Assembly (NCBI GenBank): GCA_933207985.1
Contig: OW240913.1
Span: forward strand, 262,170,783-262,234,782
DNA length: 64,000 nt
Origin: Pelobates cultripes
Lineage: Eukaryota > Chordata > Amphibia > Anura > Pelobatidae
Direction: 5' to 3'
The notes under the pieces: generated by a model
Seen by the model: the letters and a program-made list of their open reading frames with translations, nothing else
Told to the model about the DNA's origin: nothing
Databases searched by the model: none
Translations under genes and position numbers: made by a program
Shown here: positions 53,906 through 64,000 of the stretch, in pieces
Layout: every line of letters begins with the position of its first letter
How positions within the stretch are numbered: the stretch's first letter is position 1

Positions 53906-54016
53906 CTCCCAACCCTTGCCCCTGGCAAATCACACAGAGGTAGAGCTTGGCAGGACAGCGGGATTGCCAACCAAAATCGGCGCATCCCGCACAAAGCGGA
54001 CTGTTGGGAGGCATGT
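53902..54016. repeat. Short inverted-repeat element cut by the provirus
   Basis: ATACCTCCCAAC at the left and GTTGGGAGGCATGTA at the right are inverted repeats about 90 bases apart. The left end coincides with the provirus insertion site, so the provirus landed at the element edge. Probably a short MITE-like repeat. Confidence 0.6.
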
Positions 54017-56410
54017 AAGTGGGATTTCTTGGGTGGAGGTGCATGGTAGGGGAGGGAGTGAGGGAGGGGGGAGTGAAGGGGCATGGATCAGTTTTCGCAG
54101 CACGGATCAGTTTTACGCTACTGGTTATACCTATTTTTCTGCACATATACTCTATGTAGAAAAGATCACAGCAGAATATTCATTTTGCTGCTCTGCAGAT
54201 GCATTTGAAAAATGCACTACAAAATCTGCTGAAAAAAAGAGATTGTATGACCAGATGGCCATTATCTTCAAATGTGTATATTACAGAGAAATACTATCTT
54301 AATTAAAACCAGAAATCATGATGCAGAAGTGTTTCTTTGGAAAGAACTGTAAAAAGAAACAGCAATACACACAGACTTATTCATTCTGATCGTTCACAGA
54401 ATAAATTTCAGTGCATGAATTACGAGAATTTAAGCGCTGGCATTTATTCATGTGGAGCCAAGGTCAACTCAAAATGGGTGGCCAAAATGATAAACTGTCT
54501 TCCAGATGAACTGGCAGCTAGTACGAAGTTCCATGGAAGAAGAAATCAAAATACTCAAAATGCACAACGTGGAAGTGAGCATTAATGATAAAAGACTCAA
54601 AAAAAATATGTAAAGCATGTTAGTTTTTTTTTTTTAAACAAGAAAAAATATTTCTGCTGAAATGTTGTAAAAAGATCTATGAAACAGCTCTTATTATTCT
54701 TAAATAGAAGGCAGGAGGAAAACTCGAGTGCAAATGACATTTAAAGCGATTACACTAAAACGTGCTTATCTTGCTCCTAATTTAAGCTATTTTATTGTTT
54801 CTGGAGAAGTGTCTGTTTGTTATAGGAAGTGAATGGTTTCCCCCGGCTACCCTTGGGATGACCTTTTAAAGCAGTGTGGCCTCTTGGCATGCTGTTCTAC
54901 GCTCAAACAAAGTATCTGCCTAGGGAGCAGAATACCACAGCATTTTGCTTTTAGGTTTGCATTACTTATTTTACATAAGTATATACAGTTGCTGTGCTTT
55001 GTGACTTAATTATACATGTTTTACATTATATAACCTTATAGCTACGTCCGTCCATTGCTAGTATTCCTGGCCTTTTTTTTCTTCTGGTTTTCCTTCTATT
55101 TTGCTTAGGTTCCTGTTTAGTTAGGGAATAGAATTTTAGGAATTATTGGATAACTTCCCAAATTCTCAGCAGGCCAGTGTTAAAAAAAAAAAAAGCCCCT
55201 TAATAATGTAATTCAAACATCTAAATGCAGTCTGAGTCAAGGCAAGACTTTGCTATGGCTTGATGAGCAAGAAACACAATAAAAACCCCTGTGGGCTGCC
55301 TGAGGCATCCAGTCACTGGGGCGACTATGCCCCAGACATTAGTCAGTCATTACTATGAGGTAGGATTTGCTTCTGAGGAAATCCAGCAATCCTAGTTTTC
55401 CCAAGGCTTGATGCAACCTCACTATCAATGACCGACAAGACAGTCCAGCCATAAACACTGCTTAGCTTCTAGGTGGTGTGATTGTTCCGAGAGGAGACAG
55501 GGTTAGAATCAGGGTTAAAGGGAACTTATAGTCAAGAAAATACCTATTGCTATTTATATAGGCTCCCATTTGTTTACCCCACTTTGTATTTAAAAAATTA
55601 ATAAAGACTACTTACCCCCTTTCCAGAGGTTGCATGCCCCCAACCACTCTTCACCCTTATTTTTTCTTCCCCTATGTCCTCCTCCTTTCTTCTGCCTGCT
55701 ACTCTACATGCTACTCTTCCATCCTCTATCCACTTCTTTCTATATTTCATATAAAGTGCTACAATACAAAAGGCCTTTTGAATATAGAATTATTAATAAC
55801 AGGCTTCTACCCGTATTATCCAAAAATGGTGCCATTTATTGTTTCGTTGTTCTAGAGCTTTTGTAAGTGTAACCAATGACAACAACCATGTAACTACTTC
55901 ATATCTGTTGCATGTATATCTTTGTTTCATGACCTTGTGAAGCTGTGTGTACCTAAATGAAAGCCTAATAAACATGTTAAAAATTAAGGTGGGAGAAGCC
56001 TTTAAATACATCTCTCTCAAACTTGAGTCAGACAACTGTGATTCATTGACTTAAAAACCCATCTAGTCACAGGTTTATGCTGGGCAAGTCTTGCTTCGTG
56101 CAAGGTTTCTACAGTAATATGTATAAGTGTGTGTATATATATATATCTATACACAGTGTAGATTGGATTAGCTGTATTAGGCCAGTAGGCAATATGGCAA
56201 CTACTATTCTCAGTCAACCTGTACCTTTCACTTTCAGGCACATCTTCTGCTATTTATAACACCCCACTCACCCCCCTCCCTTCCCTTCTCTAACACCATT
56301 TGGTTTAAGTTTTAAACACTAGGAAAACTCTCAAAAGCTTGTCTTCGAAATCTTAGGTTAGTCCAATAAAAATGGTATCATTGCATACTGCAATACTCTG
56401 GTATTTTGGT

Positions 56411-56442
<32 letters not shown>

Positions 56443-57534
56443 TATATACACACACACGATCTCCTGATCTTCTTAACATTTATTCACTATCCTCTACCTG
56501 ACAGCCCAGTGGGTGGGAGAAATTGTTATGGGCAAATGCAAATGCAAATATTACAAGTTTTAGAATGAAATGTTGTATTTCTTAAACTGTGTACTTTGTC
56601 TTTAAGAGATATTGCAAATTGACAAGGTGTTAGAAATGGAACATATTGTTTTTCATAGATGCTTCTTTAAGCAATAACCTCAGTGCATAATATGTTTGCG
56701 CCATTTTGTCCCAGATGAATTACAATAACGATTATGCATAAACAAGCTTCAAGGCTATACTACGACTCTTTCAGTACACAATATACTGTGGTAACCTTGA
56801 GTAGATAAGGATGTCCAGACTTTAAGATGCCATCTTGAACTAAGTCAGGAAAATTTCCATGACGTATACACCCTTTAGTTATGGCCTTGTATGTTTGCCA
56901 AGTTAAAATGAATAAAGTAAAAGAAGTGTTACTTTTTCATATATGAACTACGGTAACCCTAAAATGGAGACACCTAAGGTATAAATAGGTGTACTTTTAA
57001 ATGTTAAGACACAGAGGAGAGACTTGGAGACAGACGCTGCTCCATCTTAAAATGACAGAGAGGCTGACATGATGACATGTACAGAAGGGTATGTTAACCT
57101 ATTAATGATATTTGCAAGCATTTAATTTAATCTTATAAACTCTGCTATAATGGATTTTATATGTCTATATTTATATTTTTATATAATAAATATCTAAAAG
57201 ACAAAACTATTGCTTCCAAGACAAACCTTATTTTATATTGTATTCTCAATTATTTATATATGTTAAATAGAGGATCTCTTACACTATATAAAATTATAGC
57301 TAAGATATCTGTATGGTTAGGCCTGCTAAGTTCTATTCTTTAAAACATTATAGTGGTAAATAAGAGAGCCACCTGCAGTTACAAAATGGTATAGACAGTT
57401 GTCAGGGTCCTACACAGTACAGTATTCCCTTTACAACAACCATCATGGAATGGATTAACAGGGGGGCCATATGCCAGGCCCTTACCCATGATATATTTAC
57501 TCTTCTAAAGAACCCCACTTTTTTGTTTATAATT
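54017..57534. other. Intronic DNA, mostly unassigned
   Basis: No gene on either strand. An A-run at 55180 and TA/CA microsatellites at about 56131-56150 and 56418-56455. TTAAAGGGAACTTATAGTC near 55516 may be a T2-like end. Between 56525 and 57370 there are octamer-like ATGCAAAT repeats, a TATAAATAGG string at 56982 and AATAAA near 57185, in LTR-like order but without a partner copy. The frame at 54337-54585 has no motif. Confidence 0.45.
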
Positions 57535-58574
57535 TTACAACATGACAGGAGGCTTCGTATTTTGCATTACATTTCTTTACTAACTCCATAGCAGCAAAGA
57601 AATATATAGAAAACAAAATGGTAACCAATCATAAGCACTTACTCTTTCTTTACTGCTCCATTACAACACAGGTCAGAGTACGGATTCCCTCTCTTTTGTA
57701 CTTATTGTATATATTTTGTATATTGTTCCTTGTTATTTGGATTGATATATTTTGCTTCTATTGCTTTATTTTCCTGTTCCATTCTGCTCTCCCTCTGGGG
57801 GTTCCCTGTGTCTCTTTTACTCACTGAGCTCCCTTCCCATTTGCTTATGTACTCTGCTCCCTGGTTCTATCCTTCACCTGTTGACCCTGTGGCCTTTTCT
57901 TCCCTCTGGGTCTCCTTTCTCTTGGTTTGCCAGGGGCCAACCATCCAGCATTATCTGCACCGTGAGAGCCGACGAATGACGTCAGCCGCTGCCTCTGGAC
58001 CATTCACGGGGCTGTCCATGAACGTTCTGCGCTACTGAACAAAGGCTTTTGTTTGGCACCACCATTGTGCTCTTGCATTAGGCACACAAACGTATATTAA
58101 AAAAACTTTTTTGCTGAATGTTCGTTTGGGTATGCTGGGCTTCATTCGTGGATTTCTCTGTGTTAATTGAACAGTGAATCTCATTAGGATCACGGGAGCC
58201 ATATTGGGATCACATATATCGCAAGACCAGATGCCCACCTTCCACTCAGTCTCTACCTCAGTGTGGAGTGTGTCTCCCTGTATCCGGTGCCCAGCCTTGC
58301 TGAGACTTGGCTCTCTGCTGCTCCTCTACACTGCATCTGGGCCAGGTTGATGTTGGCACCCGGGAGGTGTGTGCCAGTGGATGTAGCCTGCATATCTGGA
58401 TACGGTGAGTCCCCTATTCTGTGCTGCTAAACAGGACCTGTGCATGCAGGCCACGGCTTCCTTGGTGAGCCTAGGATATTTGATATTTGATGTTATGCGA
58501 GTCCTTATACACTCTTTAGTCTAGCCGTACTCTTGGGTGAGCCCCATTTGTACATGTGGATCTCATTTAAATCT

Positions 58575-59850
58575 ATTATGGAGAAATCTCAGGCCCCAGT
58601 GGATCTGCAGGCCATGATTGTCACATTGTAGCCGCTTCTACGGATAAGGTGCTCACTAGAACTTTTCCCTGCGGACCGGACCTACTAAACAAGTCTCAAA
58701 ACAGTCGCAACTCCTGACTCTGACTCTTCCAAGGAATGTTTTAGATTGGCAAAACGCCTCAGACTACCAGAGGCAAGACACCCCTCAAACACAAGTCTAC
58801 ACCGCAACAACCAGCTACCTGGCATATGCTTGATCTCTCCTCAGACGGTGAGCGTGACCTATCGCATTCGATGTCTGTACTACATGAATGGCAGGCTGAG
58901 GACTCGGACTCTGATGGTGGTACATAGGGCTCAACCTCTCAAGAATCGAACTTCACAAAGGACACCTTCCTGGGTGAGCTCCAGTAGCTGGACACGGCTG
59001 AAGGTGTGGAGACACATTCTCAGGATGATGCCAAGGTTTTTCTGGATGCTTCGGGTGGGAGAATGTTCAATCCAAGGAACACCCAAGGTTCATGCATTTC
59101 TAGCTGTGCAAATCCTTGGACAAGGATGTTCGCAAACGGACGAGGTCGGCATGTCCTCGCCCCACGCTTCAGGACAAGGTTGCCTTAACCATGGAGTTTG
59201 ATTAGCTTAATCCGTCGTCTATGGCCTGCGGGGGCAAAAAACCTGCGGAAGGGGCGAACAGAGCTTCAAAAGGGCACAGGACAAACTCCTGGACACCATT
59301 GGACCCCTTCCATGAGTCATGTACCTGGCGGACGAAGACTACATCAGAGTCGATACATTCACGGCTGACATGGTGTACAACTGGGTGCATGATATTAGGG
59401 AGTCAGCACATAGCTGTTTTTGCTTTATGGGCAATACAAATGTTCAATAGGAATTTTTCTTGTACATTCTGTCTCTTTTGAGAGTAGCACTCTTCAGAAT
59501 TGACACTAAATTGGCTGATCTGGGCGACAAGTAAGTGGGTCCACAGGCACAGGGCACGCTGTTTGGCAAGGCATTTCTGAAGGAACTAAATAAACACGTC
59601 AGTGTGTCTACCTCGCTCAACAAGGCGAGTCCTCCATGCACACAGTTTTTCATAGAAACCCATCACGTGGGGTTTTTGGCAGGGCTGGCTGGTAGAAGGG
59701 CTGTGCCGCCAGCCGCTTATGGCCTTTGAGCCCATGCCCCATGCAACCGTCTGCACCTTACCGCCAAGGTTTCTCCTACTCTTGAGGAGAAGAAAGGGGC
59801 CAAGGAGGCAGAGGACACACTCGTGGCAGACTGACCACAGGTGAGACCGA
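58575..59850 (+). pseudogene. DIRS gag-like region, heavily decayed
   Basis: It starts with a possible ATGGAGAAATCTCAGGCCCC. Scattered frames include DLSHSMSVLHEWQAEDSDSD near 58870 and FALWAIQMFNRNF, LADLGDK and TLFGKAFLKEL relics near 59420-59590. The position before the RT suggests gag. No single frame is longer than about 150 codons, and the assignment rests mainly on position. Confidence 0.5.
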
Positions 59851-60056
59851 ATGTGTCAAACATTATGCATACTGCATACACTGCAGGCCGTCTTTCTGCT
59901 CTTTCCCCAAAACTGGACAGGACGGTCATCGGACGCTTCGGTGCTCCAAACCATGCAGGGCTACGGAGTTTCAGTTTGAATCCGCCCTGGTCTAATCACA
60001 CCCGCCTTGCCACTTGAGTTTGCAGAGTTCTGACTCAATGAGTTGTTTGTCAACGG

Positions 60057-60368
60057 ATGCAAACTGATGTTAAAAGGGGCCATTCAACCTGCCACTGGGG
60101 CTGTCAGGTTCTTCAGCAACATCGGCCTGGTTCAGAAAAAGACTGGAGATTTCTGTCCGATCATCAACCTCAGAGACCTATAAACTCATGCAATCTACAG
60201 ACACTTCAAAATAGAGAGCATCCATCTCCTCCGAGACCTGTTATGAGATAGAAATTTGTTCATGTGTTTGGACCTGAAGGACACTTACCTATCTGTCACT
60301 ATATACCAAGACAGTCAGCCCTTCCTCAGGCACGACGAGGCAGGGCAGTTTACATGCCTCGCATTTGA
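60057..60368 (+). pseudogene. DIRS reverse transcriptase, N-terminal part
   Basis: The frames read FFSNIGLVQKKTGDFCPIINLRDL, HAIYRHFKIESIHLLRDL and MCLDLKDTYLSVTIYQD, then FTCLAF, where the CR1 insertion begins. They match the DIRS motifs (LVQKKxGxxRPVINLK; HFKMEGI; LDLKDAYLSVPI). In-frame stops are present. Confidence 0.82.
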
Positions 60369-61490
60369 AACATAGAATGTGACGGAAGATAAGAACCATT
60401 CGGCCCATCTAGTCTGCCCAATTTTTTTAATACTTTCATTAGTCTCTGGCCTTATCTTATAGTTAGGATAGCCTTATGCCTATCCCACGCATGCTTAAAC
60501 TCCTTTACTGTGTTAACATCTACCACTTCAGCTGGAAGGCTATTCCACTACCCTCTCAGTAAAGTAATACTTCCGGATATTATTTTAAACCTTTGCCCCT
60601 CTAATTTAAGACTATGTCCTCTTGTTGTGGTAGTTTTTCTTCTTTTAAATATAGTCTCCTCCTTTACTGTGTTGATTCACTTTATGTATTTAAATGTTTC
60701 TATCATATCCCCCCGTCTCGTCCTTCCCCCAAGCTACATGTACTACATGAATGGCAGGCTGAGTTTCTTTAACCTTTCCTTGTAAGTTTTTTCCTGCAAT
60801 CTATGAACCAGTTTAGCAGCCCTTCTCTGAACTCTCTCTAAAGTATCAATATCCTTCTGGAGATACGGTCTCCAGTACTGCGTACAATACTCCAAGTGAG
60901 GTCTCACCAGTGTTTTGTACAATGGCATGAGCACTTCCCTCTTTCTACTGCTAATACCTCTCCCTATACAACCAAGCATTCTGCTAGCATTTCCTGCTGC
61001 TCTATTACATTGTCTGCCTACCTTTAAGTCATCAGAAATAATCACCCCAGATCCTGAGGTTAGGACTCTATCAAATATTATGTACTCTGCCCTTGGGTTT
61101 TTATGTCCAAGATGCATTATCTTGCAATTATCCACATTAAATGTCAGTTGCCACAACTCTGACCATTTTTCTAGTTTACCTAAATCATTTGTCATTTGGC
61201 TTATCCCTCTAGGAACATCAACCCTGTTACACATCTTAGTATCATCAGCAAAAAGACATACCTTACCATCAAGACCTTCTGCAATATCACTAATAAAAAC
61301 ATTAAATAGAATGGGTCCAAGTACAAATCCCTGAGGTACCCCACTGGTGACAAGCCGATGCTTCAAATACACTCCATTGACTACAACCCTCTGTTGCCCG
61401 TCAGTCAGCCACTGCCTTACCCATTCAACAATATTGGAATCCAAACTTAAAGATTGCAGTTTATTGATAAGCCTATGTGCAACAGTGTCA
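60369..61490 (-). mobile_element. CR1-type LINE, 5'-truncated, inserted in the DIRS RT
   Basis: The minus-strand 3' end with TTCTATG is at 60371. RT text runs from 61490 down to 60770: THRLINKLQSLSLDSNIVEW, TSGVPQGFVLGPILFN, CLFADDTKM, KCKIMHL-type text and VRPHLEYCTQYW. It is closely related to 4186-5607. A 25-bp foreign segment replaces CR1 sequence at 60739-60763, just after RLKKL. 5' truncation is at 61490. Confidence 0.92.
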
Positions 61491-61750
61491 TTCCCGTGGT
61501 GTTTCACAAAGGTTTTAAAACCTGTGGTTGCACATCTCAGAGAACAGTGTAACTGCTGTATAATTTACTTGGACGATATTCTGATCTTTAACAAGTCCTC
61601 AATACAGGAACACACTCGCTGCATGGTGGAACTACTAGAGTTGCTGGCTTTCATGGTCAACTGCGAAAAATCAGCTTTGGTTTCTGCTCAACAAGTCCAA
61701 TTCGTGGGATTCCATCACTTGCACCCTGTGATTCTCTCCTTCTAAGGTGG
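61491..61750 (+). pseudogene. DIRS reverse transcriptase, C-terminal part
   Basis: WCFTKVLKPVVAHLREQCN, then IIYLDDILIFNKS (catalytic YLDD intact), LLELLAFMVNCEKSALV and QQVQFVGF, continuing the RT interrupted at 60368. Open across about 80 codons. Confidence 0.87.
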
Positions 61751-62630
61751 CAACAATTAGCAAGGAGATCAGGAAGATTTTCAAAAGTGATTCTGTACCA
61801 GTACGGATTGTAGGACTACCGTCATCCTCCATTCATGCCATATTTCTGGGTCCTCTTTACTATTGTGCCATGCAATGAATGAAAACAAGTTTTTTATGTC
61901 AGAACCCCACATATGATCAGTCCGTACCAGTATAGAACGCTCAGAACTGTTGTGGCTGTTGTGGTGACTGGAATTCGTGCAGGCATGGAACGGCCGTACC
62001 ATCTTCGGCAGTTGCCCGGACTTCATCCTGGAGTCGGATACCAGCCTCTGGGGCTGGGGTGTCACCGACCGCGTGGCCTCTGTGGAAAGTGTATGGACAG
62101 GAGCACCACCTTCACATCAATTGCCCCATACTACTGTTGTTTGCCATTCGCAGTCTGACAAAGGGGATGGTCCAATTGATGCATTCTTCATCGAATGAAT
62201 AACGTCTCCACAGTGGGTTATATGTACCTCCTCGGGGGCGCCAGGTCTTACAATCTGACAATATTCACAAAGAAGATCTACTGCTTGCCTCAGAATATGC
62301 TGACATTTCAGCTGTATCCAACCTTGAACCTTGAGGGGCCCATATCGCATTGACCTGTTCGCCTCTCACACTTACCACCAGCTACCGAACTTCCACAGCT
62401 GGCTACTGGATCCAGAGAGTACGGCATTCCTGCAACAATCGCCACTGCAAGATGACTATGCCTTTCCCCTATTTGCTATGATCCACCTAGTCCAGACACA
62501 ATGGGTAATGATGATCCTCTTGACTCCGCTGTGGCTGAGCCAACCCTGGTTCCCGGACCTGCTGGACCTATCTTGTGGGAATCCTCTCCTGTTGCCATAG
62601 GATTCTGACGGGCCTGAGCGGGGAACCAAA
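61751..62630 (+). pseudogene. DIRS RNase H region, decayed
   Basis: After an unclear stretch, LESDTSLWGWGVTD near 62027 is the DIRS RNase H start (xDASxxGWGA). Later RIDLFASHTYHQLPNFHSWLLDPES near 62337 and WFPDLLDLSC are the region after it (IDLFATxxNxQLPxFxSWxxDP). Frames shift between these. Confidence 0.75.
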
Positions 62631-63592
62631 CTGATGCTCCTGGACGGTCGATTGACCCAACTGGCGTGGACTCTTTCAGAGTTTCATGAGATGTCGATGA
62701 CTCCTGGGCAACGGGGACGAGGAAAAATTACCTATCTACCTGGTTCTCCTTGTCCGGTTAGAGTTTGGGACGGGGGTTTCGAACCCTTTACAGTCCATGT
62801 TTCCTCAGTTTTTGATTTCCTGTCATTCATGTTTTCATCAGGCAAGTCGTACCGCTATATCCATGCCATCCATTCTGCGATTTTGGCGGCCCATGAGCCA
62901 TCACAAGAGTGACCAGTTGGTCAGGATCCTCTAGATTGTTGATTGCTATGGGGGATCAGTCTGCAGCCCAGATTAACTCTTTTCTGGGAAGTTGATATTG
63001 GCCTTCGTTTCTTACGCGATTGGCCACCTAAAGATAGACTCTCACTCTGTCAACTTATGGCCAACTTCACTTTCCTTCTCTGTTTGGTCTCCTTCCATCG
63101 TGTTTCGAATGTTCGTGCTTTGAGCGTGGGCACCTTTTCCTGATCTTCGGACGGGGTCATGTTCTGGGCAATTCGAAGGAAAATGTCAAATATGTCTTCG
63201 GTTTTCTATCCTTTTTGCAATGGGACCCTCAACTCTGTGTCGTGTCGGCTCTATGCTGGTACGTAGGGGCTGTGGCGGTGCTGAGGTCCACCTTCTCCCA
63301 TCAGCTTCTGATCTATATCTATCCTCATGGCCCAGTTTCATTTACTACCTTGACCATGTGGATTCAGTGGCTCATTTCATTGGCATGTATTGATCTCTTG
63401 ATTGGGGCTCACTCCGGAGACAGTGTTGGATTTTTCCATGGGTGCCTCTCTCTGGGTTATTCTGCAGGCAACGGACTGGTCATGGGAACCTACGTTTCAG
63501 ACATTTTATTTTTGACCGTCTTCGAATGCCACTTTCTCTATGATTCTACAGTGGTAAAACTGCAAAATATGGAGCCTTCTCTTATGTTGTAA
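62631..63592 (+). pseudogene. DIRS tyrosine recombinase, decayed
   Basis: LDGRLTQLAWTLSEFH, then VFDFLSFMFSSGKSYRYIHAIHSAI (core-binding region), LLVSFHRVSNVRALSVGTFS (first catalytic Arg box), VCVVSALCWY-like text, GAHSGDSVGFFHGCLSLGYSAG (the H-x-x-R box damaged), DILFLTVFECHFLYD (the C-terminal Tyr region). Several frames. Enzyme certainly inactive. Confidence 0.75.
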
Positions 63593-63700
63593 AATTGAAG
63601 ATTATGCTAGCTTTAGTGTACTAATAATCTTATTTTAATTATGACAGGAGGCAAGTATTTTCCCTCACTACATTTTTCTTCTTTCTTAGCCCTTAATAGT

Positions 63701-64000
63701 AATTTGATTATTTAAAGTAATGAGACGTCTGAAGTTCTGTACCCAGTTGGGGTTTGTCTTTTCATTTGCAATGTTTTATCTTGTTATTATAGTTAATTCA
63801 TTGTTAGTCATGCTTGTATTACTTACTTACAAAAGACAGAAAGGAGGATGCACCACCTGGTGTTAAAAAATGGAATACTAGAATGTTAAAATATACCTAT
63901 AATAAAACTTGACTTTTAATCAATAAACTGATTAATTAAAAAAAAAAGTCCAAATTGGGACAAATGGGAAAGACTACATCTGATGAGCTGATTTAGCAAA
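63701..64000. other. AT-rich DNA at right edge
   Basis: No feature recognised, except for an AATAAA-like string with an A-run at about 63900-63950 that could be a retroposon tail. Confidence 0.4.

Larger units (their letters stand above)
57535..63700 (+). mobile_element. Second DIRS-type retrotransposon, decayed, interrupted by CR1
   Basis: The left terminus CATGACAGGAGGCTTCGTATTTTGC at 57541 reappears in similar form (ATGACAGGAGGCAAGTATTTTCC) at 63640 near the right end, as expected for a terminal repeat and its internal complementary region. Between them are gag-like, RT, RNase H and tyrosine recombinase relics in order on the plus strand, with a CR1 insertion at 60369-61490 inside the RT. 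It differs in sequence from the 25.3-29.7 kb DIRS element. Confidence 0.75.
40312..64000 (-). other. NT5DC1: Presumed upstream NT5DC1 intron, continues past window
   Basis: No further NT5DC1 exon was recognised to the right edge, so at least 23.7 kb of intron is inferred, packed with transposable elements including the provirus in antisense orientation. A missed short exon is possible. Confidence 0.5.

Noticed and set aside
54337..54585. Possible host exon on the plus strand
   Set aside because: A splice-like TTTCAG precedes part of it, but the translation matches nothing I know and the donor is weak.
1..64000. CRISPR array, bacterial operon, tRNA or rRNA gene
   Set aside because: Regular short repeats here are micro- or minisatellites; I saw no spaced CRISPR-type repeat, no tRNA cloverleaf and no rRNA segment. 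The window is eukaryotic.

Overview
The window looks like vertebrate nuclear DNA, most likely from a frog or related amphibian. It is AT-rich, has no bacterial-style gene packing, and is filled with CR1, L2-like and Tx1/L1-like LINEs, DIRS retrotransposons, Penelope-like (PLE) sequence, Tc1 and hAT DNA transposons, and TTAA-flanked hairpin MITEs that resemble the T2/Kolobok group of Xenopus. The species call is inference from this repeat mix; no search was run.

One host gene is recognisable. Four exons on the minus strand (40193-40311, 38780-38941, 30619-30787, and the terminal exon 21866-21984) have correct splice sites and compatible phases. They encode the C-terminal part of a protein that I recognise as NT5DC1, a HAD-type 5'-nucleotidase domain protein. 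The stretch from about 40.3 kb to the right edge would then be one of its upstream introns, since I found no further exon there.

The most striking element is a nearly complete, very young gammaretrovirus-like provirus at 43929-53901 on the plus strand, antisense to NT5DC1. It has two 436-bp LTRs that differ at one base, a 4-bp ATAC target duplication, a tRNA-Gly primer site, a 1.26-kb leader with degenerate internal repeats, gag, pro-pol and env. Gag and pol share one frame and are separated by a single UGA, followed at once by sequence that can form an H-type pseudoknot. Pro-pol and env are open. The only clear break seen is a frame change near the start of gag.

Layout: 1-2.2 kb L2-like LINE; 4.2-5.6 kb CR1; 6.4-7.6 kb Tx1/L1 remnant; 10-11.2 kb minisatellites; 11.8-12.4 kb Tc1 remnant; 13.6-15.2 kb tandem 0.4-kb repeat; 15.9-21.2 kb GT/CA minisatellites with a perfect 414-bp duplication and a 55-bp-arm palindrome; 21.9 kb NT5DC1 last exon; 23.4-24.9 kb Tc1 transposon; 25.3-29.7 kb DIRS element with inverted repeats and internal complementary region; 30.6 kb NT5DC1 exon; 33.2-34.0 kb LINE pieces; 34.5-36.1 kb PLE palindrome with a hammerhead-like motif; 36.5-38.3 kb Tc1 remnant carrying two nested MITEs; 38.8 and 40.2 kb NT5DC1 exons; 40.4-41.3 kb L2 and Tc1 pieces; 43.9-53.9 kb provirus; 57.5-63.7 kb second, decayed DIRS element broken by a CR1 insertion.

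Apart from NT5DC1 and the provirus, essentially all long reading frames are fragments of decayed transposable elements.
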